Origin: Neolewinella lacunae
Lineage (GTDB): Bacteria > Bacteroidota > Bacteroidia > Chitinophagales > Saprospiraceae
Assembly: GCF_014349155.1 (NCBI RefSeq)
Contig: NZ_JACSIT010000040.1
Coordinates: 99,302 to 163,301 of the forward strand
DNA: 64,000 nucleotides
Direction: 5' to 3'
The notes beneath the pieces were generated by a model that searched no databases, was not told the DNA's origin, and saw only the letters and a list, made by a program, of their open reading frames with translations. Each line of letters opens with the position of its first letter. Position 1 is the first letter of the stretch. Shown one piece after another: positions 43,701 to 51,344 of the stretch. The position numbers and the translations under genes were made by a program.

Positions 43701-44502
43701 GTGCTGGCTCGATGAGTTGTTCCAGTTCCACTTCGCAGCCGCCGTCGGTTACGGTAACCCGGTACAGGGTTGGGGTGGTGGGGTTGACGGAAATGGAAGG
43801 GGTTGCTGCTCCCGTAGACCAGGAATACGTGGCACCGGGAGGAATGACGCCGACCACTGAAAGATCTACGGGAGTACCTGGGCAGGCCACCGTGGCGCTG
43901 GCGTCCAGGGTAACGTCCAGGGCAGAGCTGCTGGTGGAGAATTCCAGTTCCCAGTTCAGTATTTCCCCTATATCGGCAAAAACGAAGTCGTTTACGTACA
44001 GCTGCCAGTTGCCGTCAGCATTTTCGCCGGCGAAGGTGCCGGCCAGCGTGAACGTTTCCAGGGCGGGGACATTGGAGAAGGGAGGTGTCAGGCTTTGCTG
44101 CCGTCCTTCGGGCCGGAAGGATCCGGTGTAAGGAGGCCCACCAAAAACAATATTAGTTGGGGCATCGTCCCTAAATTCCGTGTTGCTCCAGTTATTGCCC
44201 GCTCCCCCGTTCCCCGAAGTAAGTTCGAGTATCGTCCCTGCCGGGCTGATCAGAAAAATGGCTACGTCGCCCGTCCAGGTGTGGAGGACATTGATCAGGA
44301 CGCGCTGCAGGGTCCGGCAGCCGCCCAAGGTGCCGACCCCGGTGACATTCGCATTAGATACCGTTATGCCTACGGTAGCACCGGAGCCTGCGTTAGGGGG
44401 GATCGGCAAATTCTGCTCTCCCTGAAAAACCTGCCCCCAGAGCGCCGTGGGAAACAAGATATATGCCAAATACCACCCCCTGAATCTTGCTGCGTTCCTC
44501 AT
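37750..44502 (-). CDS. Giant repeat adhesin with P-domain, Ig-like repeats and type B T9SS sorting domain
   Basis: A 2250-residue secreted protein. A signal peptide (WYLAYILFPTALWGQ) precedes a proprotein-convertase P-like jelly roll (about 30-190: TLQRVLINVLHTWTGDVAIF, then GNWQLYVNDFVFADIG, ILNWELEF). About twenty PKD/Ig-like repeats of 65-75 residues follow, each with a ADxSxCAGE-type start (AGPDQSICAGESVVLTATGD, LGGDQVYCAGEATTLTA) and a central WSxGxT. The last ~95 residues are the CHU_C/type B sorting domain (VPTAFSPNGDGINDLLTVYA, LFDRWGGQLVNF, YVYQLSFTRLDGS), directing type IX secretion and surface display. The protein is probably an adhesin or matrix component. Five internal copies of a 423-bp unit are nearly identical, indicating recent expansion. 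Confidence 0.93.
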   Translation of the reverse strand: MRNAARFRGWYLAYILFPTALWGQVFQGEQNLPIPPNAGSGATVGITVSNANVTGVGTLGGCRTLQRVLINVLHTWTGDVAIFLISPAGTILELTSGNGGAGNNWSNTEFRDDAPTNIVFGGPPYTGSFRPEGRQQSLTPPFSNVPALETFTLAGTFAGENADGNWQLYVNDFVFADIGEILNWELEFSTSSSALDVTLDASATVACPGTPVDLSVVGVIPPGATYSWSTGAATPSISVNPTTPTLYRVTVTDGGCEVELEQLIEPAPALDLGADEEICSGESISLSSNGSGPVTWSTGQTAATINVAPTTTTTYTATANFGSCTVTDQITVNVLPPPNVAAGPDQSICAGESVVLTATGDGPFTWSNGQTGANITVNPTTSTTYTVRVGSGSCQSTDFQTVTVTAQPTLDLGGDQVYCAGEATTLTAFGSYTNVVWNTGATGPTIPLHTTGTQVYTATASNGNCSVSESVTITITPAPQVTAGPDQSICAGESVVLTATGDGPFFWSDGQTGASITVSPTTSTTYTVRVGSGSCQSTADQAVTVTAQPTLDLGGDQVYCAGEATTLTALGSYTDVVWNTGATGPTIPLHTTGTQVYSATASNGNCSVSESVTITITPAPQVTAGPDQSICAGESVVLTATGDGPFTWSNGQTGASITVNPTTSTTYTVRVGSGSCQSTDAQAVTVTAQPTLDLGGDQVYCAGEATTLTALGSYTNVVWNTGATGPTIPLHTTGTQVYSATASNGNCSVSESVTITITPAPQVTAGPDQSICAGESVVLTATGDGPFTWSNGQTGASITVSPTTSTTYTVRVGSGNCRSTDEQTVTVTAPPTLDLGGNQVYCAGEATTLTAFGSYTDVVWNTGATGPTISLHTAGTEEYTATASNGNCTVSETVLITITPVPQVTAGPDQNICSGETAVLTATGDGPFFWSNGQTGASITVSPTTSTTYTVRVGSGNCRSTDELAVTVSPQPTLDLGGDQVYCAGEATTLTAVGDFTSILWGDGQTTPTIALQTEGTQTYTATASTGNCSVSASTTITVLDVVSADAGPDQSLCAGDTLALTASGSGPFTWSTGFTGETILVNPLRDTSFVVVAGAGNCQVSDTVAVEVRPLPTLDLGGDQVYCAGEATTLTAVGDFTDILWGDGQTTPTIPLQTEGTQTFTATASTGNCSVSATSTITVLAVVSADAGPDQSLCAGDTLTLTASGSGPFTWSTGFTGETILVNPLRDTSFVVVAGAGNCQVSDTVAVQVRPLPEVALGPDVSVCAGEEITLASQFPAAAYDWSDGSSASTLTLRPVAGGDFALTVTSAAGCSAADTLRVAVRAPTINLGPDRVICPGDSLVLTAPIAEAYAWSTGSQERVLRLAPTADQTVSLLATIEGCTASDTIQVQVTNDFVLSFGSNPNLCPGDSITLRPQGTGPFRWSTGEVAEEITVRPAASAFISASVGTGNCAVTDSVFLTVLPAATADLGADQSLCLGETTDLIPQGDGVAFAWSNGAATSTLTVQADTSVSIGVVVTNAAGCTASDTINLDVTVPRLSLTPVPEICPGDTITLRAADAESYAWESGEITPAIRVSPTATTVYRVVGFTETCSVTDSVRVTVRPRASVFAGEDRSICPGTSTLLTASGDGPFRWSDGTVGPELEVMPQTAQTYFAVAGAGNCQDTAFVRVDLFAEVSAELGADREICRGDSVALRAQTGTAGFSWADGDFAAERLVMPTETTTYRILATENGCTASDSVTVVVNDLPTLGLLETDCAPDNLSYSVTLAVAGGAPPYLVNNAAVTDTVVLGGIVSGTPFTALLTDANNCATTLIDVVDCGCTEIFLRAPERGCNGSLESRDLTALLPPGAPPGTWSVVNPDANGRPFVSGASLSLAGTTAGQYVLQYLPDGAALECLPDYRVVIEIEDPPSAGVQSTVEERCAASAESLDLFAELLGAAAGGSWEAASENTVNNPAVDLSSGSFLLADQPPGEYRFRYRAPEGAGCPGGVAEVVIRLVGIEVDGVALPPDCADACSGTILVNAPDPTWRYALDGGVPAAETRFGGLCAGTYALRAENDLGCTATLELRIPQVNTPEIVVLGNTSLLLGDSTVLRLLSNAPADSVVWSPAVNCLDPACQTVSVRPQETTIYSLRFISAFGCPADTVVQVEVDERVGVYVPTAFSPNGDGINDLLTVYAGTAILSVENFRLFDRWGGQLVNFPQIPLGDASFGWDGNTNDGRPLPPAVYVYQLSFTRLDGSKELVTGEVTLVR
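41624..43480 (-). repeat. Near-identical 423-bp tandem repeats within the adhesin gene
   Basis: The landmark GATCGGCAGTTGCC / GATTGGCAGCTCCC occurs at 41624, 42047, 42470, 42893 and 43316, exactly 423 bp apart (141 codons, two Ig-like domains per unit). The repeats stay in frame. The first and last copies diverge at the array edges. Confidence 0.93.
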
Positions 44503-44722
44503 CTTTCGCCCATTGATGCCTTAAAACCCTACTGCGGGAGCTGGCTCCTACTGCCTTAAAGGTAATGCTTCCCCTGTCGATGTTAGAATCAGACCGTGTT
44601 CAGGGAAAGTAGTTCCGGCTAGTGTGGACAATCACTTCGCCTTTGTCCGCTCCGTGACTAATCAAGGCCGTACCTGACGGATCAGGCACCATACCAAAAC
44701 CCATCCCCCTGCATAAACGCCC
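44503..44722. other. Intergenic stretch upstream of the adhesin gene
   Basis: Holds the adhesin promoter region on the minus strand and the tail of the sqr transcript. No gene, repeat or clear promoter element was identified. Confidence 0.4.
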
Positions 44723-44756
44723 AAAAAAAGGGGCGAGCAGCCAAGCCACTCGCCCC
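44723..44756 (-). terminator. Rho-independent terminator of sqr
   Basis: Read on the minus strand, an 8-bp stem GGGGCGAG/CTCGCCCC with an 11-nt loop is followed by seven T (44723-44729). It lies 55 bp after the sqr stop. Confidence 0.88.
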
Positions 44757-44810
44757 GGAAAAACTAATAAAAGGATGTAAAAATGAATTCCTGCCGCGTT
44801 GGCGCCTGCG

Positions 44811-46058
44811 CTACACGTCCTGTCCCTTCATCATCTTATTCCAGTAGAGGTAAGGGAGCATGTATTTCTTGAGCATCCACAGCCGCCAGTGTTCCTTGGA
44901 GCTGTCTTTGATCAGCAGCTGCTTCAGTTTGGGGTCGGGGATGAACTTGTTGTCGTAGTCAAACTCTGCCAAGACCATCTTGCCGTAGTCCGTCACCAGG
45001 GGGCAAGACGAATACCCGTTGTAGGACATCGTCCCCAGCTTCCCCGTTTTGATCAGCAGCGCGAGGTTATCGACCACGATGGGCACCTGCTTACGGATGG
45101 CCGCCCCCGTTTTGGCGGTGGGCAGGGCCGCGACGTCGCCGAGGCCGAAGATGTTGGGGTAGCGCTTGTGCTGCATGCTGTGGTGATCTACGTCGAGCCA
45201 GCCGGCGGCGTTGACCAAGGGGGAATCCTGCACGAATTTCGGGGCCACGGAGGGCGGTGCCGTGTGGAGCATATCGAAGTGGATGCCCGTCAGGTCGCCA
45301 TCCCTTTCCGTTTTCACGTTCTTGTGGTTGTGCTCCGCCGCGAAGTCCGCCAGGGCGTACCAGGCGATGCGGTTCGGACCGTCGATTTTCTTGAGCTGGT
45401 AGCCGAAGCGCAGGTTGAGGTCCTTGCGGTCTACCACCTCCATGAGGGTTTTCTTGATCTCGGGGACGCCGAAGATGACCGTTCCGGCGGTAGCAAACAC
45501 CACCTCGCTTTTCTCACGGACCCCGTTTTTGCGCCAGTAGCTGTCGGAGAGGTACATCGTCTTCTGGGGCGCGCCGCCGCACTTGATGGGGGTAGTGGGC
45601 TGGGTGAAAAGGGCCGTGCCGCCCTTAAAGTTTTTCACCACCTCCCAGGTGTGTCGGGCATCGGTGTAGTTGCTGCAGACCACGCCTTTGCCCAACGCCT
45701 CGCCCAGGCCCGGTACCAGGCTCATGTCGTAGGCCAGGCCGGGAGCCACCACCAGGTAATCGTAGGTAAAGGTGCCGGAAGTGGCGGTGTGGACGCTGTT
45801 GTTGGCGGGGTCGAAGCCCGTCGCCCGGTCCTTTATCCAGGTCGCCTGGGCCGGCATGACCGAGGCCATGGGGCGGGCCGTTTTGGCAAAGTCGTAGGTA
45901 CCCGCCCCCACCAGCGTCCAGGCGGGCTGGTAGTAATGCGTTTCGGCGGGTTCGATGATGGCCACCTGGGTGAGCTTTTGCTGCTCGATCAGCTGGGCGG
46001 CCACCATGATGCCGGCGGTGCCGCCACCGATGATGAGCACTTGATGATGTGTTGACAT
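44811..46058 (-). CDS. sqr: Sulfide:quinone oxidoreductase
   Basis: A 415-residue flavoprotein with the FAD motif VLIIGGGTAGIMVA at the N-terminus, EPAETHYYQPAWTLVGAG, a second nucleotide segment YLVVAPGLAYD, FTQPTTPIKCGGAPQK, PNIFGLGDVAALPTAKTG and a C-terminal membrane-docking helix (WRLWMLKKYMLPYLYW). C128, C160 and C352 (GYSSCPLVT) have the spacing of the three active cysteines of SQR. It oxidises sulfide to persulfide or polysulfide and reduces quinone at the inner membrane. The ATG at 46058 (MSTHHQVLIIGG) is the real start; the frame runs on to 46442 but crosses the promoter. It is divergent from the DUF983 gene and shares a perfect Crp-like palindrome with it. Confidence 0.94.
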   Translation of the reverse strand: MSTHHQVLIIGGGTAGIMVAAQLIEQQKLTQVAIIEPAETHYYQPAWTLVGAGTYDFAKTARPMASVMPAQATWIKDRATGFDPANNSVHTATSGTFTYDYLVVAPGLAYDMSLVPGLGEALGKGVVCSNYTDARHTWEVVKNFKGGTALFTQPTTPIKCGGAPQKTMYLSDSYWRKNGVREKSEVVFATAGTVIFGVPEIKKTLMEVVDRKDLNLRFGYQLKKIDGPNRIAWYALADFAAEHNHKNVKTERDGDLTGIHFDMLHTAPPSVAPKFVQDSPLVNAAGWLDVDHHSMQHKRYPNIFGLGDVAALPTAKTGAAIRKQVPIVVDNLALLIKTGKLGTMSYNGYSSCPLVTDYGKMVLAEFDYDNKFIPDPKLKQLLIKDSSKEHWRLWMLKKYMLPYLYWNKMMKGQDV

Positions 46059-46082
46059 GATTGCTTTGACTTTAAGTTTTGA

Positions 46083-46157
46083 CAAAGCTAGGACCTTCGC
46101 CAACGCAGGTTTGTGACCCGGATCACAGTAGCAACTGCTCTTTTTAACCGACCTTTG
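46083..46157. promoter_or_regulatory. Shared Crp-like operator between sqr and DUF983 gene, with divergent promoters
   Basis: TGTGACCCGGATCACA at 46112-46127 is a perfect TGTGA-N6-TCACA palindrome. On the plus strand GACCTTTG (46150-46157) follows after exactly 22 nt. On the minus strand TAGCTTTG (46090 to 46083), a perfect TAnnTTTG element, follows after 21 nt. One dimer could therefore activate both genes. Confidence 0.82.
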
Positions 46158-46208
46158 CCCCAAGAAAAACGAGCCGTGCGCAGGTAGCGCACCAATGCCC
46201 CCCGCCTT

Positions 46209-46598
46209 ATGTCCTGGATCCAAGATGCCCAAGCCATGTTCCGCCACAAATGCGCCGAATGCCACCAGGGAGACATGTTCCCCACGGGATCCTTCAGCTT
46301 CAAGCGGCCCTTCGAAATGCACGAGCGCTGCCCGAAATGCAACGCCAACCTGATGCCGGAACCGGGCTTTTACTACGGCGCCATGTTCATGTCCTACATC
46401 TTTTCGGCCTTCATCAGCCTGGGCATCGTGATGCTCACGCACTGGGTGCTGGACTACAGCCTGCTGGCCTCCTTCTTCATCCTCATCGCCGTAGTAGGCG
46501 TCTTTTTCGTGTGGTGGTTCCGCTTTTCGCGGGCCTTCTGGCTCAACCTGATCGTAGGGTTCCGGCCCGAAAAAGCCAAGATTGCGGCGGAGAAATAA
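46209..46598 (+). CDS. DUF983 zinc-ribbon membrane protein
   Basis: A 129-residue protein with two CxxC pairs (HKCAECHQGDMF and ERCPKCNANL) that form a zinc ribbon, followed by two hydrophobic helices (YIFSAFISLGIVMLTHWVL and LLASFFILIAVVGVFFVWWF). This is the DUF983 family of inner-membrane proteins, often near cytochrome oxidase genes, with no settled function. Its divergent, shared operator with sqr and its position before cydAB suggest a role in sulfide respiration or oxidase maturation. The gap to cydA is 255 bp. Confidence 0.85.
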   Translation: MSWIQDAQAMFRHKCAECHQGDMFPTGSFSFKRPFEMHERCPKCNANLMPEPGFYYGAMFMSYIFSAFISLGIVMLTHWVLDYSLLASFFILIAVVGVFFVWWFRFSRAFWLNLIVGFRPEKAKIAAEK

Positions 46599-46631
46599 AT
46601 AGACGTCCCTCGCTCAAAAAGACTTACCTTA

Positions 46632-46646
46632 CACCTGCGGCCGCGC
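46632..46646 (-). repeat. Copy f of dispersed GC motif (15-bp core)
   Basis: CACCTGCGGCCGCGC on the plus strand, about 207 bp upstream of cydA. A further diverged relative (GGCGCGCACGCAGGTGC) lies at 46698-46714. Confidence 0.7.
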
Positions 46647-46853
46647 AAAATGTAAGCGAAAGCTGCACCTAATTACGCAAAAAATCAGCGTATTTTCGGC
46701 GCGCACGCAGGTGCACGGATAGTAATAAAAAAGCAATATTTTGTCGGTCCCGTCGGGCACTGACTGCTCCACTTTAGAAAAGATCGCAAGTAGGCTGGGG
46801 ATTGCTGTTCCATTTGCCGAATATCCCTGTCCGAACAATAAAGCAATTCTGTT

Positions 46854-48236
46854 ATGGACGTAGAAATACTCGCGCGAATTCAATTCGCATTTACCATTTC
46901 CTTCCACTACATCTATCCGCCCCTGAGCATCGGTCTTGGCCTGCTGATGGTGATTATGGAAGGCCTCTACCTGAAAACGGGCAATAAAGAATACGAAACG
47001 CTGGCGCGGTTTTGGACGAAAATTTTCGCCCTGACTTTCGGCATCGGCGTAGCCACGGGCATCGTCATGGAGTTCGAGTTCGGCACCAACTGGGCCACAT
47101 ATTCCCGCTACGTGGGCGATATTTTTGGTAGTGCCCTGGCCGCCGAAGGCATTTTCGCTTTTGCCCTGGAAAGTGGATTTCTCGGGGTATTACTTTTTGG
47201 CTGGAACCGCGTGAGCCCCACGGTGCACTTTATTTCCACCATCGGCGTTTTTCTAGGCTCCATGTTTTCGGCCATCTGGATTACGGTGGCCAACAGCTGG
47301 CAACAGACGCCAGCGGGCTACCAGATTGTGGGCGAGGGGATGGAAGTGCGGGCCGAGATTGTCGATTTCTGGGCCATGGTTTTTAATCCCAGCAGCGTAG
47401 ACCGCCTCACCCACGTCTGGATCGGCGCATTTCTGGCCGGGGCATTTCTGGTGCTCAGCGTACACGCGTATTACCTGCTGCGGGGGCGCTACGTGGAATT
47501 GTCAAAAAAGGCCTTCAAAATTGCCCTGGCGGTGGCTACGATTTTTAGCCTGTCCCAATTATTTACCGGCCACCGCAGCGCCGAATACGTAGCCGAATAC
47601 CAGCCTGCTAAGCTGGCGGCGATGGAAGGCCACTTCGCAGCCAGCGCGCCGGCGGATCTTTATCTCTTCGGCTGGGTCGATAAAAATCAGCAAAAAACCA
47701 GCGGCATTGCCATTCCCGGCGGACTAGGATTTTTGCTGGAGCAGGATTTTTCCGCCCCCGTCACCGGCCTCAACGCCTTTGCGGAGGAGGATCGCCCCGG
47801 CCAGGTCAACGCCGTTTTTCAATTTTACCACCTGATGGTAGCCATCGGCATGGCCCTGATCGGGCTGACGCTGCTGGCCTGTTTTTTCTGGTGGCGTGGC
47901 GTGCTTTTTCAGCAACGTTGGTTATTGCACATCTTCGCCTGGGCCGTCATTTTACCGCAGTTGGCCAACCAATTCGGCTGGTTTACCGCCGAAATGGGCC
48001 GGCAACCGTGGGTGGTGTACGGCCTGCTGCGGACTTCCGACGCGCTGTCGTCCGTCGTCACCGCCAACCAAGTCCTGTTTTCCCTGATCGGCTTCACCAT
48101 CATCTACGCCTTGCTGCTGGTGCTTTTCCTCTACCTGCTGAATAAAAAAATCAAGCACGGTCCCTACGACGAAAGCGATACGCCCGACCGGCCCCTGCAA
48201 GAAGACATGGCCCGCGTGGCCGGCGGAGAGATTTAA
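46854..48236 (+). CDS. cydA: Cytochrome bd ubiquinol oxidase subunit I
   Basis: A 460-residue CydA with about nine membrane helices. The heme b ligand His18 lies in FAFTISFHYIYPPLSIG and His187 in DRLTHVWIGAFLAG. The proton-path glutamates E98 and E106 are in AAEGIFAFALESGFLG, and the GWFTAEMGRQPW motif is kept. The Q-loop is short (GLGFLLEQDFSAPVTGLNAF region), as in the CIO-like form rather than long E. coli CydA. The complex oxidises quinol and reduces oxygen to water and is known to be resistant to sulfide, which fits its place beside sqr. It starts 255 bp after the DUF983 gene. Confidence 0.95.
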   Translation: MDVEILARIQFAFTISFHYIYPPLSIGLGLLMVIMEGLYLKTGNKEYETLARFWTKIFALTFGIGVATGIVMEFEFGTNWATYSRYVGDIFGSALAAEGIFAFALESGFLGVLLFGWNRVSPTVHFISTIGVFLGSMFSAIWITVANSWQQTPAGYQIVGEGMEVRAEIVDFWAMVFNPSSVDRLTHVWIGAFLAGAFLVLSVHAYYLLRGRYVELSKKAFKIALAVATIFSLSQLFTGHRSAEYVAEYQPAKLAAMEGHFAASAPADLYLFGWVDKNQQKTSGIAIPGGLGFLLEQDFSAPVTGLNAFAEEDRPGQVNAVFQFYHLMVAIGMALIGLTLLACFFWWRGVLFQQRWLLHIFAWAVILPQLANQFGWFTAEMGRQPWVVYGLLRTSDALSSVVTANQVLFSLIGFTIIYALLLVLFLYLLNKKIKHGPYDESDTPDRPLQEDMARVAGGEI

Positions 48237-48249
48237 AATACCATTCACT

Positions 48250-49356
48250 ATGCACCATCTCATCCGATTCCTCCCCCTCCTTTTCCTTTTTCAGGCCTGC
48301 GGAACCGACGCCGCAAGCGGTTATTCCACGGTGGCGGGCATTGATTACCCTACGCTGTGGTTTCTGGTGGTGGGCGCCGTTTTTACCGGCTACGGTATTC
48401 TCGATGGCTTTGACCTCGGGGCTGGTGCCTGGCACCTTTTCTTCCGCAAAGAAGAAAGCCGGCGTATTGCCCTCAACGCCGTCGGCCCGGTTTGGGACGG
48501 TAACGAGGTGTGGCTCGTCATTGGCGGGGGTACCTTATTCGCGGGCTTTCCCGTCGTTTATGCCTCCCTTTTTTCGGCGATGTATATTCCCTTGATGCTG
48601 TTTCTTTTTGCGCTGATTTTCCGGGCCATTTCCATCGAATTTCGCAGCAAAGAACCGATGCCGTGGTGGCGGCAGTTGTGGGACGTTTCCTACAGCGTTT
48701 CCAGTGCCCTGCTGGCCTTGCTTTTGGGCGTGGTGCTGGGCAATGTTTTGCTAGGTATGCCACTGGATGCGAACCACGAATTTACCGGCAGTTGGCTGAG
48801 TTTCCTCAATCCATACGCCCTCCTGGTAGGCGTCACCACCCTGGCCCTGTTTATGATGCACGGAGCGATTTACCTGACGATGAAAACGGAAGGAAGGCTT
48901 TTTGCGAAGGTCAACCAACTCCTGCAACGTTCCATCATCGCCTTCATCATTTTATTCATTCTCACCACGCTCTATACCCTGCTGTACATTCCGCATTTAT
49001 CGGACGATTTTCGCAGCAACGCTTCCTTATTCATCATTCCGGCCCTGGCGGTGCTTTCCATCGCCAATATTCCGCGCCTGGTGACCAAACGGAAATACCT
49101 TTCCGCCTTTCTTTTCAGTGCGCTGACGGTCGGTTTATTATTAATTACGGTGGCCATTGAATTGTACCCGATCATTTTGCTGGATTCCAGCGGCGTGGGC
49201 AACAGCATTACGGTGTACAACGGCGTGGCCTCCAATAAATCGCTGGGCATCATGCTGACTTTCGTCCTCATCGGTGGGCCGCTGGCCGTCGGCTACACCG
49301 CCTTCGTGTACAAGACCTTCTGGGGCAAGGTGAAGATGGATGAGCATAGTTATTAG
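48250..49356 (+). CDS. cydB: Cytochrome bd ubiquinol oxidase subunit II, with lipoprotein-like N-terminus
   Basis: The body is a normal CydB: IDYPTLWFLVVGAVFTGYGI, LDGFDLGAGAWHLFF, GPVWDGNEVWLVIGGGTLFA, FRAISIEFRSKEPMPWWR and eight to nine helices. It starts 13 bp after cydA and is clearly cotranslated with it. Unusually, about 30 residues precede the usual CydB start and look like a lipoprotein signal (MHHLIRFLPLLFLFQACGTD, lipobox FQAC). Either CydB is lipid-anchored at an added N-terminus, or translation starts later; no internal ATG lies between 48250 and the first CydB helix. There is no CydX-like gene visible after it. Confidence 0.94.
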   Translation: MHHLIRFLPLLFLFQACGTDAASGYSTVAGIDYPTLWFLVVGAVFTGYGILDGFDLGAGAWHLFFRKEESRRIALNAVGPVWDGNEVWLVIGGGTLFAGFPVVYASLFSAMYIPLMLFLFALIFRAISIEFRSKEPMPWWRQLWDVSYSVSSALLALLLGVVLGNVLLGMPLDANHEFTGSWLSFLNPYALLVGVTTLALFMMHGAIYLTMKTEGRLFAKVNQLLQRSIIAFIILFILTTLYTLLYIPHLSDDFRSNASLFIIPALAVLSIANIPRLVTKRKYLSAFLFSALTVGLLLITVAIELYPIILLDSSGVGNSITVYNGVASNKSLGIMLTFVLIGGPLAVGYTAFVYKTFWGKVKMDEHSY

Positions 49357-49407
49357 CTCGACTTCAGCGCTTTGGCACAGCTTGTATTCAAAGGGCACAA
49401 CCAGCAC

Positions 49408-51111
49408 TCAATCCACCACCACCAATTCTCCCTTCCGCACCACCCTACTACCATCGGGCCGTTCCAAGACCAACTGGTAAACGTAGTTACCCGGCGCTAC
49501 CGCTTTACCCCGGGAGTTGCCGTCCCAACCCACCAACTCCGCCAGCGGGCTCGGGCCCGACAATTCAAAAACATTGCCTCCCCAGCGGTCGAATACCAAA
49601 AGACTTTGGACCGTCAGCAGCGCATCGATGCCCGCGTAGGGTTTGAAGAAATCATTGATGCCGTCGCCGTTCGGAGAAATGGCGTTGGGGATGTAAATAT
49701 TCTCCTCGCCCACCCTTAAGTTGAGCGTCAGGACAGAATCACAACCATTGGCGGCCGTCAGGTTTTGCACGTAAGTGCCCGAGCTGGTGTACACCTCTCC
49801 GTTCAGCACGAAAGGTGTCCCCTGCTCCGCTTGGGCCGTGAGCGTTGCCTCCTGCGCCTGACCTACCCTAAGTTCCAAAGTCAAGGTCGAATCACAGCCA
49901 TTGACGGCCGTCAGGTTTTGGACGTAGGTCCCCGCCGTCGTATAACTCTGGCCATTTAGGACGAAGGGTGTCCCCGCGCAGGTCTGTTCCGTAATGCTTT
50001 CCGTTAGCGCTGGCACCACGCTCAATTCCAAAGTCAGTGTCGAATCACAGCCATTGACGGCCGTCAGGTTTTGGACGTAAGTCCCCGCCGTCGTATAGCT
50101 CTGCCCGTTAAGGACGAAGGGCGTCCCCGCGCAGATTTCCTCGCTGATCGTTGCCGCTGCCCCGCCGAAGGTCAGGGTAAAATCATCCGTCAGAATCCCA
50201 CAGGGCGTGGTGACCGTCAGGCCATACGTTCCGGCGGCCGTGAGGGTGATGGTTGGGGTGGTCGCTCCGGTCGACCACGCGTAAGTGGCGCAGGCGAACG
50301 GGCCGGGCGCGATGTCTACGGCGGTCGGCGGCGTACACCGGGTGATGTCTTCAAGTACCAACGTGGGTGTCGCCCCCGCTGGCGTCAGCGAAAAGGCATC
50401 GACGAAAACGTAGGCGAGGGCAAATGCGACGGATGGACCATTTTGCTGCCGGGTTTGCTGGGCGTCCGTGAGGAAATTCCCGAAGGTCAGGTAACGCGCC
50501 GCCTCCGTTGCGGTAAAGGTGAAGCTTACCGTTTGCCATCCGGGGTTGGCCACCACGCCGTTGATCCTGAACTGGGGCGTTACCCCCGTAATGGGGCCGT
50601 TGGTGCCCGCAGGTTGCAGCAGCGGATTTTCGGTCAGCGCCACCGCCCAGCCGTCGGTGAAAAAGCCATCCACGTTGGGGCTTCCTGTAGTGATCTGAAA
50701 TTGCAAATCGTAAGTAGCTCCCGGGACCAACGGGCAGGTGAGTTCAATGCCGAGGTATTCCCTCGCTTCGGCGGCAAAAGACAGGTAGCCGCCCAGGCCC
50801 ATGACCGCTTGCCCGTCAAAAGGATCCAGGGTGGCATAGAGGTTGCTCGGCAGCGTCGAGGCAAATCCTCCCGGCGAAAGCTCGTGGTAGTAATCCGGCG
50901 AACCATTGGAGGAATTGCACTCGCTGCTCGTTGCCGCGTTCGTCCAGCCGGTGGCCAGAAACCAGTCGCAGTCGTCGTCGGGCAAGGCACTGAAAATTTC
51001 GAAGCTGCCGTTCGGCACGAGGTTGGTGCACTGGCCTTGGCCGATGGCGGGACACAAAAGACCAACCAGGCCGCTGAGGACAGCAGCGCGTAAAAAAGTT
51101 CCGTTTTTCAT
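49408..51111 (-). CDS. Secreted protein with type B T9SS sorting domain and repeats
   Basis: A 567-residue exported protein: signal peptide (FLRAAVLSGLVGLLCPAIGQ), an N-terminal jelly-roll-like domain (CTNLVPNGSFEIFSALPDDD, CPLVPGATYDLQFQIT, SFTFTATEAARYLTFGNF) of the carbohydrate-binding type, and an Ig-like segment (CATYAWSTGATTPTITLTA). Three ~45-residue repeats follow with AGTPFVLNGQSYTTAGTYVQ and NGCDSTLTLEL. A CHU_C type B sorting domain closes it (IPNAISPNGDGINDFFKPYA, LVFDRWGGNVF, YVYQLVLERPDGSRVVRKGE). It is probably a cell-surface or secreted polysaccharide-binding protein. Its tail resembles that of the 2250-residue adhesin. Confidence 0.9.
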   Translation of the reverse strand: MKNGTFLRAAVLSGLVGLLCPAIGQGQCTNLVPNGSFEIFSALPDDDCDWFLATGWTNAATSSECNSSNGSPDYYHELSPGGFASTLPSNLYATLDPFDGQAVMGLGGYLSFAAEAREYLGIELTCPLVPGATYDLQFQITTGSPNVDGFFTDGWAVALTENPLLQPAGTNGPITGVTPQFRINGVVANPGWQTVSFTFTATEAARYLTFGNFLTDAQQTRQQNGPSVAFALAYVFVDAFSLTPAGATPTLVLEDITRCTPPTAVDIAPGPFACATYAWSTGATTPTITLTAAGTYGLTVTTPCGILTDDFTLTFGGAAATISEEICAGTPFVLNGQSYTTAGTYVQNLTAVNGCDSTLTLELSVVPALTESITEQTCAGTPFVLNGQSYTTAGTYVQNLTAVNGCDSTLTLELRVGQAQEATLTAQAEQGTPFVLNGEVYTSSGTYVQNLTAANGCDSVLTLNLRVGEENIYIPNAISPNGDGINDFFKPYAGIDALLTVQSLLVFDRWGGNVFELSGPSPLAELVGWDGNSRGKAVAPGNYVYQLVLERPDGSRVVRKGELVVVD

Positions 51112-51295
51112 CCTGAGGGCGGAGGGCAGGGTTCAGTAGCCCCTTTTCGCATCGCAAAACTCCGCTCTCCGGCAATACGAAACAAGGCACAACACCCAAT
51201 TCGCCTCCCGCGAGACAGTTTTCGTCAGAAAGTGGGTAGGGCGTGCAGCGCTCTGGGGTTGGGGGGGGGATTAGCGCGGGGGCGGAATGGGAAAT

Positions 51296-51344
51296 GGGCG
51301 CGGCCGCAGGTGCTCCCCCCCGGCCCCCCGAAGGGGGGAGAAAG
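51296..51344 (+). repeat. Copy e of dispersed GC motif with CCCCCC-GAA-GGGGGG hairpin
   Basis: The 18-bp core is followed by C7 and the CCCCCC-GAA-GGGGGG hairpin; 48 of 49 bases match copy d (26620-26668, opposite strand). It sits 185 bp upstream of the start of the sorting-domain gene. The rest of the 51112-51442 interval shows no gene. Confidence 0.88.

Noticed and set aside
41794..43860. 688-codon plus-strand Gly/Arg-rich open frame opposite the adhesin
   Set aside because: Antisense reading of the 423-bp repeats; its composition is that of a shadow.
46059..46442. N-terminal extension of sqr to 46442
   Set aside because: It would cross the operator, the -7 element and the divergent DUF983 gene; ATG 46058 gives the standard SQR start.
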